Shown piece after piece: positions 10,201 to 21,200 of a stretch of DNA of 64,000 nucleotides (the first letter of the stretch is position 1; every line of letters starts with the position of its first letter). The notes under the pieces are model-generated. The model was not told where the DNA came from, did not search any database, and was given only the letters and a program-made list of their open reading frames with translations. The stretch is from Girardinichthys multiradiatus (taxonomy: Eukaryota > Chordata > Actinopteri > Cyprinodontiformes > Goodeidae), in assembly GCF_021462225.1 (NCBI RefSeq), contig NC_061795.1:51473380-51537379 (forward strand), read 5' to 3'. A program made the translations under genes and the position numbers.

Positions 10201-12643
10201 CACAGTAAAACACGGTGGTGGCAGGAACATCATCCTAGAAATGAGACTGGGTTTTTTAAGCCTTCATGCCTGGTAGAAGATCCACAACGACAAAAAAAAA
10301 AAAATGATTTCCCTTGTTGTAATTTGTGTTTCTGTTTTCCTTCCACCTGATGTTTTTATTTTTGTTATGTAGTCAAACTTGGTAATAACTGGGAAATAGA
10401 TTGATTCTTTCCAAATAAACTGCTCTGCTAATTCGGGTTTAGGATGTTGACTTTTCACCCTAAATTCAACTTCACACGAGTCATTACCGCTTGGACTCAT
10501 AAAGAGGCGACGGTCAGGTGAGACACAGATTGATCATTAACTGTGTGTGTTTTAAAGGCTGAGCTGCTCTGTGTCTGACACACAAAGGCCTACAGGGGAC
10601 AAAGATCTCCTGAAACTTTCAGTTATGTGTCCTCTGTGTGGACGGGGACTACAGTGCAAATGGAAGGCAACCAATGGAGCCTCGGTGTTTCCTGGTCACA
10701 TGAATATCACACCAGAACTGGGACACTTCCTGACTTTTTATCACATGTCTCTAACCATCCTGTCATGCAAAGTGTTTGTTGGAGACATTATGGAGCATAA
10801 ACCAGAGGTTGTTAACATTCAAATCCTCTGTTACCAAATGAACTGTGTTGATGAATGTTTTATCAGGCTCCTGTAAAGATAACAGAACTTTATAGGGTTA
10901 ATCATCCTTGCCGATAACACGTAAATTCACAAAGCTGGTGTTGATCTAAGGTTCTGCAGAAATACAGGTGCTGCTCTTATTGAGATTTCTGGATTAAACC
11001 CAGAACTGAAAACATTTTTCTTTCACCTTCTGTCTGAAAACTTTAACCCTGAACGTTCCTCTACCTCTTGAAAGGAGTCTAGAAAAGCTCCATATCTCGG
11101 TAGCTGCCACCCCTTTCAGAAGCCACGATCTAAGCATGGTCTCCATGCTTTGGTTTGTGTAAAGCAAGGACCAATACAAACAGGGGGTTGACCTTCACCT
11201 GGTGGTTCCGAGGTCAGCTGTCACAAAGTCGAGTTTGTGAACAGGTGTGAAGTGGGAGCTGGTGCCTGTAGCTCTGGATTATCATCACTACTTCACGCTG
11301 TTCACGTTTCGCTCAGATGATTATCCACATAGAAGTTTGTAATTATTTGCACTGAAGGGAAAGTTGGACAAAAGCTATCGTCTAATAACCTCTTGATGTA
11401 AAAACCATACTGCAGAACACTACCAGGTAAATATCAGGGAGTAAGTGAACACTGTGATGCTGGAAGACTGGTCAGAACATCTCGAGTCCTGTGAGCTGTT
11501 CCTAGTCTGCAGTGGTCTGGATCTATCAAGGTGGTACAAGCATGGAACAGTGGAGAACCAGTGACCAGGTCCTGGAAGCCACGGTGAATATTGAATGAAG
11601 TAATATTAGGAGTGTTGGCCGGTCTCTGTGGTCCAGTCCAACAGACGGGATGCTGTGGTTCAAGTTGGTGAGGAAGTTAACGTTGGTTCTAATAGAGCTG
11701 AAAGGAAGCATCATCCTCCTGCCACAAAGAAGAACCAGTTCAGGAATGATGTGGTGTTAGATCCCACTGCCCACCCTCAAGGGTCTGGTGGAGTCCACGC
11801 CTTGACGGCCTGTTTAGGAAGTAAAAGGGGGAGCAACACAGTATTACCAGGTGGTAATGTTACGCCTGATCTGGGTATTGTATATCTGGGTCTTTGTCCA
11901 GCCCGTTTGTCACAGTTCCAGATGTTTCACATTGTTGCTCTGAACGTAAATGTGAGCAGGTTTAAATAAAAACTACGTTCTCTAGTCTTTCCCACTTTGT
12001 AGAGTTCCTAAGAGAAATATTCCCCATTGTCACATGTCAGCCGCAGAGAAACAGGAAAATTAACTAATTAATATTTACTCCCTGCTGTCGGTGTAGAGCT
12101 GTAATTATGCTACATGGTGGCGCTGTTGTAACCACAGTTTTCTTGCAGTAAAAAGTCCTGGGTTTGAATCCTGGTAGGGCCTTTAGGGTCATCAGGTGGG
12201 CCTGCTTCCTCTCATCTGCTCTCGCTAAAATGACCCTCAGGTGTCTGATGACCTGTCCAGGGTCTACCCTCTGGACCACTTCCCATCATATGAACTGATG
12301 AACATGAACCGTTAGTTGTGGCTCTGGTGGTTTTGTCATAAATAATTATTTCCTAAGGCTTTGTTAATAAACTGTACAGTGCCTGATTGATAATGATGAA
12401 TTTTCATGTTTGAAACGGCTTTTGGGTCATTTCTGGTATTCTGCCACTATAAAAAAGAGCAGTGAAAGTGGTTCTTACTGTTTCAGCCACCATGAGCATG
12501 GCTGGGATGCTTCTCACAAACGACATGTCCATCCTGGTCGTGACGCTGGCCGCCAGTCCTCTGAGGCTGCCCCCCCCTTGGTGGGAGCTCTGGGAGTGGG
12601 GGGAGCTGGTCTCTGTGACAACCTTGGAGGGGAAGTCTGCCAT
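4141..12643 (-). CDS. pllp: PLLP, plasmolipin (complete, four coding exons)
   Basis: Exons from 5' to 3' are 12643-12479, 8461-8288, 7826-7710 and 4248-4141. All introns are GT-AG and all junctions phase 0, giving 187 aa (the human protein has 182). Plasmolipin is a four-helix MARVEL-domain proteolipid of myelin and epithelial apical membranes, involved in raft organisation and endosomal sorting. The N terminus MADFPSKV is the family signature. The four hydrophobic segments fall at about residues 41-66, 74-100, 114-137 and 153-172, and the conserved [10 protein letters not shown] stretch is in helix 2. The start was chosen because it gives the family N terminus; an upstream in-frame ATG adds non-homologous residues. 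PLLP converges on ARL2BP, as expected from the human 16q13 neighbourhood. Intron 3 carries an ATGG array and an intact transposon in the same orientation. Confidence 0.92.
4515..5042. repeat. 528-bp (ATGG)n array in PLLP intron 3
   Basis: More homogeneous than the 1.05-2.93 kb array: almost only ATGG with occasional ATGC units and one ATGA, and without the TGATGG three-base deletions. The ATGC variants cluster toward the right end. Long translations in it ([16 protein letters not shown]) are artefacts. Confidence 0.97.
5758..7027 (-). mobile_element. Intact Tc1/mariner transposon, DD36E (Incomer-like), copy 1
   Basis: 1270 bp flanked by TA at 5756-5757 and 7028-7029. The termini are inverted repeats of about 30 bp: the right end read on the minus strand begins CAGGGGTTGGACAATGAAAC, and the left end begins TAGGGGTTGG with one C-to-T change. 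Inside is one uninterrupted transposase gene on the minus strand. It sits in PLLP intron 3 in the sense orientation. A second copy of identical length lies at 25039-26308. Confidence 0.95.
5810..6841 (-). CDS. Tc1/mariner transposase, DD36E type, 343 aa, uninterrupted
   Basis: Cut-and-paste transposase acting in the nucleus on the flanking inverted repeats. Residues 1-50 form the first helix-turn-helix (PAI) and about 55-115 the second (RED), joined by a basic [10 protein letters not shown] segment in the place of the GRPR-like/NLS motif. The catalytic triad is Asp152 (FSDEST), Asp243 (QDDNAPIH) and Glu280 ([10 protein letters not shown]). There are 36 residues between the second Asp and the Glu, instead of the 34 of classical Tc1; this spacing defines the DD36E 'Incomer' group described in animals. 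Length, triad and termini are all intact, so the protein could be active, although no activity can be shown from sequence. Confidence 0.94.
   Translation of the reverse strand: MGDIPEFKRGQIVGARLAGASVTKTASLCDVSRATVSMVMSAYHQEGRTTSNRINCGCKRKLSERDVRVLTRIVSKKHKTTAAQITAELNVHLNSPVSTRTVHQELHRVNIHGWAAIAKPLVTHANAKRWFQWGKECKSWAVDNVKHVLFSDESTFTVFPTSRRVTVWRSPKEAYHPDCCMPRVKHGGGSVMVWAAISWHSLGPILVLDGRVTAKDYRTILEDHVHPMVQTLYPEGGAVYQDDNAPIHTARLVKDWFDEHESEVEHLPWPAQSPDLNIIEPLWGVLEERVRKRFPPPVSRSDLATILQEEWLKIPLTTVQDLYMSFPRRIDAVLAAKGGPTPY
7060..7610 (+). mobile_element. degenerate Tc1-like transposon remnant
   Basis: Recognisable Tc1-type blocks run on the plus strand, such as 'catggtggtggctgca', 'ggaataatgaagaag' and 'caatgatcctaaata' (transposase GGG-VMVWG and QQDNDPK-like regions). 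It has many indels and no open frame. The remnant ends near a 'tgtatgtatacatttgaacct' terminus-like stretch, next to the DD36E element. Confidence 0.6.
7710..7826 (-). CDS. pllp: PLLP exon 3
   Basis: 39 codons between a ctgacag acceptor and a gtaag donor. It encodes helix 3 ([19 protein letters not shown]) and the following loop ([12 protein letters not shown]). Confidence 0.9.
8288..8461 (-). CDS. pllp: PLLP exon 2
   Basis: 58 codons. The acceptor is ctttag before GTT ACA GGC; a second AG seven bases downstream would break the phase. It encodes the end of helix 1, the loop and helix 2, with the diagnostic [12 protein letters not shown] stretch. The donor is gtaggg. Confidence 0.92.
8930..9560 (-). 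mobile_element. degenerate Tc1-like element in PLLP intron 1
   Basis: The minus strand at about 9514-9290 encodes a Tc1 transposase N terminus: [28 protein letters not shown] and [14 protein letters not shown], the helix-turn-helix and GRPR-like hinge. The frame is lost soon after. The adjoining 8930-9290 sequence has the degraded body of a similar element. Confidence 0.65.
9561..11339. other. pllp: PLLP intron 1, no gene seen
   Basis: No exon of PLLP or another protein is recognisable. A short Tc1-like scrap occurs at about 10176-10270 ('cccacagtaaaacacggtggtggcagg'). The remaining open frames are short and unlike any known protein. Confidence 0.5.
11340..11900 (+). mobile_element. degenerate DNA-transposon-like remnant
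   Basis: The stretch has the look of a decayed Tc1/mariner-type element ('caagcatggaacagtgga...ggtggtaatgttacgcctgatctggg'), ending in a terminus-like motif. No open frame or clear terminal inverted repeats can be defined, so the family assignment is tentative. Confidence 0.35.
12105..12290 (+). repeat. tRNA-derived SINE
   Basis: The sequence 'ggtggcgctgttgtaa...gtcctgggtttgaatcctgg' carries a degenerate A box and a good B-box-like GTTTGAATCC. It is followed by a SINE body ending 'gacctgtccagggtctaccct'. It lies in PLLP intron 1, about 190 bp from the exon 1 donor. Confidence 0.6.
12479..12643 (-). CDS. pllp: PLLP exon 1
   Basis: 55 codons, from ATG (12643-12641) to a gtaag donor. It encodes the cytosolic Ser/Thr/Gly-rich N terminus and the start of helix 1 ([15 protein letters not shown]). 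Confidence 0.9.
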
Positions 12644-13794
12644 GATCCCACAACCAGTCGCTGCTTCTGAAACCAGCAACTAACGCCTCTAGACTGGGTT
12701 TGGCCTCAGAACAAAAATCAGGTCAGAACCGATCAGAGTTGCAACATGAAGTCCTCTGAAGACGTGGTTTAAAACATGAAAACAAGTCTGGAAGAAACTA
12801 AAAGACAAGAAAACCTCAGGTCTCCAGCCGTCAGTCCTCCACCTGCTCTGACAGGTGTCTAATGGTGGCATGAAGAGGGTTCCTCCTCCTCTTCTTACAC
12901 ACACAAAGTGCTTCGTCATCTTCCTCCTATCTGCTTTGGCCTCTGCCTCTTTTACCTCCTCTTTTCCCTGAGGCACCTCCCATATGGCTCTCAGGGGCCA
13001 CTCACCTCACCTTGGTGACTCATGAATAAAAAATAACACACACCAAAACTGAATCAACAGCGCCCCCTGGGTGTGAATGTCTAAACTGGCCAAAACATTT
13101 TATGGTTACATGATTTATTTTCTACGACAGAGTGTAAGGGCCAGGCTAAGAATGTTTTTTTCTTTTAATTACAAGAATAAAGACATAACTTATTACCAGC
13201 ATCAGGACTTTAAAATGGTTGGACATAGGACTGTGTCTCTTTTAAAGAAAGAACCACTTGGACTTGGAAGAAATGGCTTGTTTAATGGAAAAGGTGCTGT
13301 CATTACTTTATTCTCATAATTAAAACAAAAATTTGTTGGTCTGGCCCCAGTACTCCATCGTAATTTTCTAATGCATGAATTTAAACTCTTTAGATGATTT
13401 GTGATGTTTGAGACACTTTATTTTGTGCAGTTATAGAATACAGCACAGTGATGTATTCTAATCAACAGCTGAAGAGTTCATTCAGACTAATTACTCAGAT
13501 AATTAGGCTGATGACTGGATTATAAATTACTGAATTATGAAAGTGCACTGAGCAGCGCCCCAGAACATGAGCAGCAGGATGATGGTGGATGCCTATTCAG
13601 AAGCTCACAGTGCTTGTGTTGTTGCTTTAGGAAGAAGTCTTGTGGCCTGAAGATAAAGACTCTCCCTGAATTGTTTAGTTCAGTTTAATGCTTCAGACGC
13701 TCTTACCAGATTTCAACAGGAAAACTGGCACAGATCCTTCATGGGCCAACATCTCTTGGTGTAAATGCAGAGACCGCTGACACCCAGCAGTTTT

Positions 13795-14338
13795 CTACTG
13801 CATGGATCACAACATTTAGGGACGCAGGAAGTAGAGCAGAGACTGAACTTCCTGAGGCAACTCAAGAAGTTCAACCTTCCCCAGGAGCTGCTGGTCATCT
13901 TCTCCACTGCCATCATTCAATCTGTCCTGTCTTCATCCATCTCAGTGTGGTTTGGATCATCCACAAAACAGGACAGGTCCAGACTGCAACGAATAATCAG
14001 GACTGACCTTCCCTCCATCCAGGACTTATCCAGGTCAAGGGTGAGAAAAAGGCAGCTAAAATCTCTGCAGACCCCACACACCCTGCACACAAACTGTTTA
14101 GAGTTTTACCTTCAGGTGGCGCTAAAACCAGCCGCCACAGAGACAGTTTCTTCCTCCAGGCTGTTTCTCTGATGAACTCTTGACTGTCAGAGGGTCCAGA
14201 TCCATACCAGGAATATCAGCACTAATTCAACCATGTCTTCCTCTTTTGTTAAAACACTATGTATATAGTTACAAGAAAAAAAACATTTGCCAGCGGGTGC
14301 AGAAACTTGGCCAGTAAAGCTGGTTCTGATTCTGTAAA
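13795..14338 (+). mobile_element. LINE fragment (family C, CR1/Rex1/L2 group), 3' end
   Basis: The plus strand encodes the C-terminal end of a jockey-superfamily reverse transcriptase [52 protein letters not shown]. It is followed by a 3' UTR ending in 'ggccagtaaagctggttctgattctg'. It is 5'-truncated and slightly frameshifted. It lies between PLLP exon 1 and the PLCG2 3' end. Further copies of this family are at 35290-37090, 39870-42215, 57003-57188 and 59745-60820. Confidence 0.8.
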
Positions 14339-14623
14339 GATGAAAACTATTTTACAATCGGCAGGTCAAGTTCAGTCCATTTGGAATATTATAAATCTGT
14401 CCAATAACCAGTTTATTATTTCTGTAAGCTCAATATTCACTTGACCAGACTGATTTGATTAAGTTTCTGTATGTAAACACATTCTTCAGGACCTGTCCAC
14501 AAGCCCTCAGAGGTTATTCTGTCAGACCCTGATGGCCCAGGATCTGCTTAGGATCAAACATGGTGCATCCAAGCATACATTTATTTTTTTATAAAAATAA
14601 AACAACATTTTGAATTTTGGGAA

Positions 14624-14629
14624 TTTATT
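14624..14629 (-). terminator. plcg2: candidate PLCG2 poly(A) signal
   Basis: TTTATT on the plus strand (AATAAA on the minus strand) lies about 600 nt after the PLCG2 stop, with a second copy at 14580-14585. The interval 14640-15224 shows no repeat and is probably the PLCG2 3' UTR. Confidence 0.45.
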
Positions 14630-15224
14630 CAACTGACAGGTAGAGAATACCAAAGTTTCCCACAGAACAACTTAAAAAGAATCAAATAAAAACAGAAATA
14701 ATGGCTAAAACTGAAATAAGTACACGTCATTAACCGAATCCAGGATGCAGTCATAAAGGAAATGAGGCTTTAGAAACATCATCTGCATCCATTTAACATT
14801 GGAAACATTCTGTTTGTGTCGGATTCCATTTAAACTCATCTGATTTCAGACATTAGAGAGGAAAAAACATCAGAATGAACGGTCATGAGCACAACAAGCT
14901 GCCTGACGTTTAATATAAAAACCAACAGCATAACATGAGGCTGTTTGATTCCAGAACCTCTCCGCCACACCAGTAACATTCCTCAACACATTTCCATACC
15001 TGTAAAAATATTAGGTCTGTAAGATGCTCAGATTTTAAATAAATAGTATTTGTAGGTAGCAACAGATTTTATCCCATTTGGTGATACTGACGATTTCAGT
15101 CCTGGCAGGAAAAGCTCAAACTGTTCAGATCCTGGTCCGTATGGAACGATTTAGTGGCATCAAGTTTACAATTTGCAGCTGGGACGACTGGGACGGCTGG
15201 GATGACTGGGACTGAGGCGAATCC

Positions 15225-15267
15225 TCAGGAATAAAACTTGCTGTTGTTTATCTTCTTCTCTTTTGAC
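15225..15267 (-). CDS. plcg2: PLCG2 exon 32 (residues 1232-1245 and stop)
   Basis: 43-bp terminal coding exon 7 kb downstream of exon 31. After a cacttcag acceptor it reads [13 protein letters not shown] and TGA (15227-15225), matching the conserved NSKFYS end of PLCG2. Its phase fits exon 31 exactly. A further small exon between 31 and 32 cannot be excluded, because this tail is a few residues shorter than in human. Confidence 0.88.
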
Positions 15268-18200
15268 CTGAAGTGGAATCATTACAGCGTTAGATTTCCA
15301 GCAGATCACTCTGTGAATCATCTGTCCATCAGATGATTCACAGTATTTTTGAATTTAAATTGAATTAAAGGTGATATAGACTTTATTGGTCATGAAACTT
15401 TAATATCATAAAACCATCTGATTTATTGTTGGTTAAATGGGTTAAAAACAGAGAAAATGAGGCTAAAATGGTTCATATCGATGTTCTTCATCATGCTTTA
15501 ATTGATGTGTTAGCAAAACAAAAAGTCACAATTAAATGACAATATTTTTTTATAATCTGTCTCACACAACACGCCCTCTAGTGGTAGCATCTGGTCTGAC
15601 ATCAGGAAAAGGGTCGTTTTATGCCACTCTTTGCCAGAAAAATTATCATGATTCATGATGCTCTTAAAATAGAATAAAATAGAATAAAATAGAATAAAGG
15701 ATAAAGGACTTCTTCCATTACTTAAAATTATTTGAACCAATGTTTTGTTTGTCACTGTTGGTCTGTCTCCCTGGTCTGTCTCTTCAGTTTTCTTCATTAT
15801 TTCCTGCAGTTATGGTCTCCCCTGTCTGTTGCAATAACCTGGTATAGATAGGACACGGACTGGAGGAGGACACGGACTGGAGGAGGACACGGGCTGGAGG
15901 AGGACACGGACTGCAGGAGGACACGGGCTGGAGGAGGACACGGACTGGAGGAGGACACGGGCTGGAGGACACGGACTGGAGGACACGGACTGGAGGAGGA
16001 CACAGGCTGCAGGAGGACACGGGCTGCAGGAGGACACGGACTGCAGGAGGACACGGGCTGGAGGACACGGACTGGAGGACACGGACTGGAGGAGGACACG
16101 GGCTGGAGGACACGGACTGGAGGACACGGACTGGAGGAGGACACGGGCTGCAGGAGGACACGGGCTGGAGGAGGACAAGGGCTGCAGGAGGACAAGGGCT
16201 GCAGGAGGACACGGACTGGAGGAGGACACGGACTGGAGGAGGACACGGGCTGGAGGAGGACACGGACTGGAGGAGGACACGGGCTGGAGGACACGGACTG
16301 GAGGACACGGACTGGAGGAGGACACGGGCTGCAGGAGGACACGGACTGCAGGAGGACACGGACTGGAGGAGGACACGGGCTGGAGGAGGACACGGACTGG
16401 AGGAGGACACGGGCTGGAGGACACGGACTGGAGGACACGGACTGGAGGAGGACACGGGCTGCAGGAGGACACGGACTGCAGGAGGACACGGGCTGGAGGA
16501 CACGGACTGGAGGACACGGACTGGAGGAGGACACGGGCTGCAGGAGGACACGGGCTGGAGGAGGACAAGGGCTGCAGGAGGACAAGGGCTGCAGGAGGAC
16601 ACGGGCTGCAGGAGGACAAGGGCTGCAGGAGGACACGGGCTGCAGGAGGACACGGGCTGCAGGAGGACACGGGCTGCAGGAGGACACGGGCTGCAGGAGG
16701 ACACGGACTGCAGGAGGACACGGTCTGCAGGAGGACACGGGCTGGAGGAGGACACGGGCTGGAGGAGGACACGGGCTGGAGGAGGACACGGGCTGGAGGA
16801 GGACACGGGCTGGAGGAGGACAAGGGCTGCAGGAGGACAAGGGCTGCAGGAGGACACGGGCTGCAGGAGGACAAGGGCTGCAGGAGGACACGGGCTGCAG
16901 GAGGACAAGGGCTGCAGGAGGACACGGGCTGCAGGAGGACACGGGCAGGAGGACACGGACTGCAGGAGGACACGGTCTGCAGGAGGACACGGGCTGCAGG
17001 AGGACACGGGCTGCAGGAGGACAAGGGCTGCAGGAGGACACGGGCTGCAGGAGGACACGGGCTGCAGGAGGACACGGACTGCAGGAGGACACGGTCTGCA
17101 GGAGGACACGGGCAGGAGGACACGGACTGCAGGAGGACAAGGGCTGCAGGAGGACACGGGCTGCAGGAGGACAAGGGCTGCAGGAGGACAAGGGCTGCAG
17201 GAGGACACGGGCTGCAGGAGGACACGGACTGCAGGAGGACACGGGCTGGAGGACACGGACTGGAGGACACGGACTGGAGGAGGACACGGGCTGGAGGACA
17301 CGGACTGGAGGACACGGACTGGAGGAGGACACGGGCTGCAGGAGGACACGGGCTGGAGGAGGACAAGGGCTGCAGGAGGACACGGGCTGCAGGAGGACAC
17401 GGACTGGAGGAGGACACGGACTGGAGGAGGACACGGGCTGGAGGAGGACACGGACTGGAGGAGGACACGGGCTGGAGGACACGGACTGGAGGAGGACACG
17501 GGCTGGAGGAGGACACGGGCTGGAGGAGGACACGGGCTGCAGGAGGACACGGACTGCAGGAGGACACGGGCTGGAGGACACGGACTGGAGGACACGGACT
17601 GGAGGAGGACACGGGCTGGAGGACACGGACTGGAGGACACGGACTGGAGGAGGACACGGGCTGCAGGAGGACACGGGCTGGAGGAGGACAAGGGCTGCAG
17701 GAGGACAAGGGCTGCAGGAGGACACGGGCTGCAGGAGGACACGGACTGGAGGAGGACAAGGGCTGCAGGAGGACACGGGCTGCAGGAGGACACGGGCAGG
17801 AGGACACGGACTGCAGGAGGACACGGTCTGCAGGAGGACACGGGCTGCAGGAGGACACGGGCAGGAGGACACGGACTGCAGGAGGACACGGACTGCAGGA
17901 GGACACGGGCAGGAGGACACGGACTGCAGGAGGACACGGACTGCAGGAGGACACGGGCTGCAGGAGGACACGGGCAGGAGGACACGGACTGCAGGAGGAC
18001 ACGGTCTGCAGGAGGACACGGGCTGCAGGAGGACACGGGCAGGAGGACACGGGCTGCAGGAGGACACGGGCAGGAGGACACGGACTGCAGGAGGACACGG
18101 TCTGCAGGAGGACACGGGCTGCAGGAGGACACGGGCAGGAGGACACGGACTGCAGGAGGACACGGACTGCAGGAGGACACGGGCAGGAGGACACGGACTG

Positions 18201-21200
18201 GAGGAGGACAAGGGCTGCAGGAGGACACGAGCTGCAGGAGGACACGGGCAGGAGGACACGGACTGCAGGAGGACACGGACTGCAGGAGGACACGGTCTGC
18301 AGGAGGACACGGGCTGCAGGAGGACACGGGCAGGAGGACACGGACTGCAGGAGGACACGGACTGCAGGAGGACACGGGCAGGAGGACACGGACTGGAGGA
18401 GGACAAGGGCTGCAGGAGGACACGAGCTGCAGGAGGACACGGGCAGGAGGACACGGACTGCAGGAGGACACGGTCTGCAGGAGGACACGGGCTGCAGGAG
18501 GACACGGGCAGGAGGACACGGACTGCAGGAGGACACGGACTGCAGGAGGACACGGGCAGGAGGACACGGACTGCAGGAGGACACGGACTGGAGGACACGG
18601 ACTGGAGGACAAGGGCTGGAGGACACGGACTGGAGGAAGACAAGGGCTGCAGGAGGACACGGGCTGCAGGAGGACACGGACTGGAGGAGGACAAGGGCTG
18701 CAGGAGGACAAGGGCTGCAGGAGGACACGGGCTGCAGGAGGACAAGGGCTGCAGGAGGACACGGGCTGCAGGAGGACAAGGGCTGCAGGAGGACACGGGC
18801 TGCAGGAGGACACGGGCTGCAGGAGGACACGGACTGCAGGAGGACACGGTCTGCAGGAGGACACGGGCAGGAGGACACGGACTGCAGGAGGACACGGACT
18901 GCAGGAGGACACGGGCAGGAGGACACGGACTGCAGGAGGACACGGACTGGAGGACACGGACTGGAGGACAAGGACTGGAGGACACGGACTGGAGGAGGAC
19001 ACGGACTGGAGGAGGACACGGACTGGAGGAGGACACGGACTGGAGGACACGGACTGGAGGACAAGGACTGGAGGACAAGGACTGGAGGACACGGACTGGA
19101 GGAGGACACGGACTGGAGGAGGACACGGACTGGAGGAGGACACGGACTGGAGGAGGACACGGGCTGCAGGAGGACACGGACTGCAGGAGGACACGGGCTG
19201 GAGGACACGGACTGGAGGAGGACACGGGCTGGAGGAGGACACGGACTGCAGGAGGACACGGACTGCAGGAGGACACGGGCTGGAGGAGGACAAGGGCTGC
19301 AGGAGGACAAGGGCTGCAGGAGGACACGGGCTGCAGGAGGACACAGGCTGCAGGAGGACACGGGCTGCAGGAGGACACGGACTGCAGGAGGACACGGTCT
19401 GCAGGAGGACACGGGCTGGAGGAGGACACGGGCTGGAGGAGGACACGGGCTGGAGGAGGACACGGGCTGGAGGAGGACACGGACTGCAGGAGGACACGGA
19501 CTGCAGGAGGACACGGGCTGGAGGAGGACACGGACTGGAGGAGGACAAGGGCTGCAGGAGGACACGGGCTGCAGGAGGACAAGGGCTGCAGGAGGACACG
19601 GGCTGCAGGAGGACACGGGCTGCAGGAGGACAAGGGCTGCAGGAGGACAAGGACTGCAGGAGGACACGGGCTGCAGGAGGACACGGACTGGAGGAGGACA
19701 AGGGCTGCAGGAGGACACGGGCTGCAGGAGGACACGGGCAGGAGGACATGGACTGCAGGAGGACACGGGCAGGAGGACACGGACTGCAGGAGGACACGGG
19801 CAGGAGGACACGGACTGCAGGAGGACATGGACTGGAGGACACGGACTGGAGGACACGGACTGGAGGACAAGGGCTGCAGGAGGACACGGGCTACAGGAGG
19901 ACAAGGGCTGCAGGAGGACACGGGCTGCAGGAGGACACGGGCTGCAGGAGGACACGGGCTGCAGGAGGACACGGGCTGCAGGAGGACACGGGCTGCAGGA
20001 GGACACGGACTGGAGGAGGACAAGGGCTGCAGGAGGACACGGGCTGCAGGAGGACACGGGCAGGAGGACACGGACTGCAGGAGGACACGGTCTGCAGGAG
20101 GACACGGGCTGCAGGAGGACACGGGCAGGAGGACACGGACTGCAGGAGGACACGGACTGCAGGAGGACACGGGCTGCAGGAGGACACGGACTGGAGGACA
20201 CGGACTGGAGGACAAGGACTGGAGGACACGGACTGGAGGAGGACAAGGGCTGCAGGAGGACACGGGCTGCAGGAGGACACGGACTGCAGGAGGACACGGG
20301 CTGCAGGAGGACAAGGGCTGCAGGAGGACACGGGCTGCAGGAGGACACGGACTGGAGGAGGACAAGGGCTGCAGGAGGACAAGGGCTGCAGGAGGACAAG
20401 GGCTGCAGGAGGACAAGGGCTGCAGGAGGACACGGGCTGCAGGAGGACACGGGCTGCAGGAGGACACGGGCTGCAGGAGGACACGGGCTGCAGGAGGACA
20501 CGGTCTGCAGGAGGACACGGGCAGGAGGACACGGACTGCAGGAGGACACGGACTGCAGGAGGACACGGGCAGGAGGACACGGACTGCAGGAGGACACGGA
20601 CTGGAGGACACGGACTGCAGGAGGACACGGACTGGAGGAGGACAAGGGCTGCAGGAGGACAAGGGCTGCAGGAGGACATGGGCTGCAGGAGGACACGGGC
20701 AGGAGGACACGGACTGCAGGAGGACACGGACTGCAGGAGGACACGGGCAGGAGGACACGGACTGCAGGAGGACACGGACTGGAGGACAAGGACTGGAGGA
20801 CACGGACTGGAGGAGGACAAGGGCTGCAGGAGGACAAGGGCTGCAGGAGGACACGGGCTGCAGGAGGACACGGGCTGCAGGAGGACAAGGGCTGCAGGAG
20901 GACACGGGCTGCAGGAGGTCAAGGGCTGCAGGAGGACAAGGGCTGCAGGAGGACACGGACTGCAGGAGGACACGGACTGCAGGAGGACACGGGCAGGAGG
21001 ACACGGACTGCAGGAGGACACGGACTGGAGGACACGGACTGGAGGACAAGGACTGGAGGACACGGACTGGAGGAGGACAAGGGCTGCAGGAGGACAAGGG
21101 CTGCAGGAGGACACGGGCTGCAGGAGGACACGGGCTGCAGGAGGACACGGGCTGCAGGAGGACAAGGGCTGCAGGAGGACAAGGGCTGCAGGAGGACACG

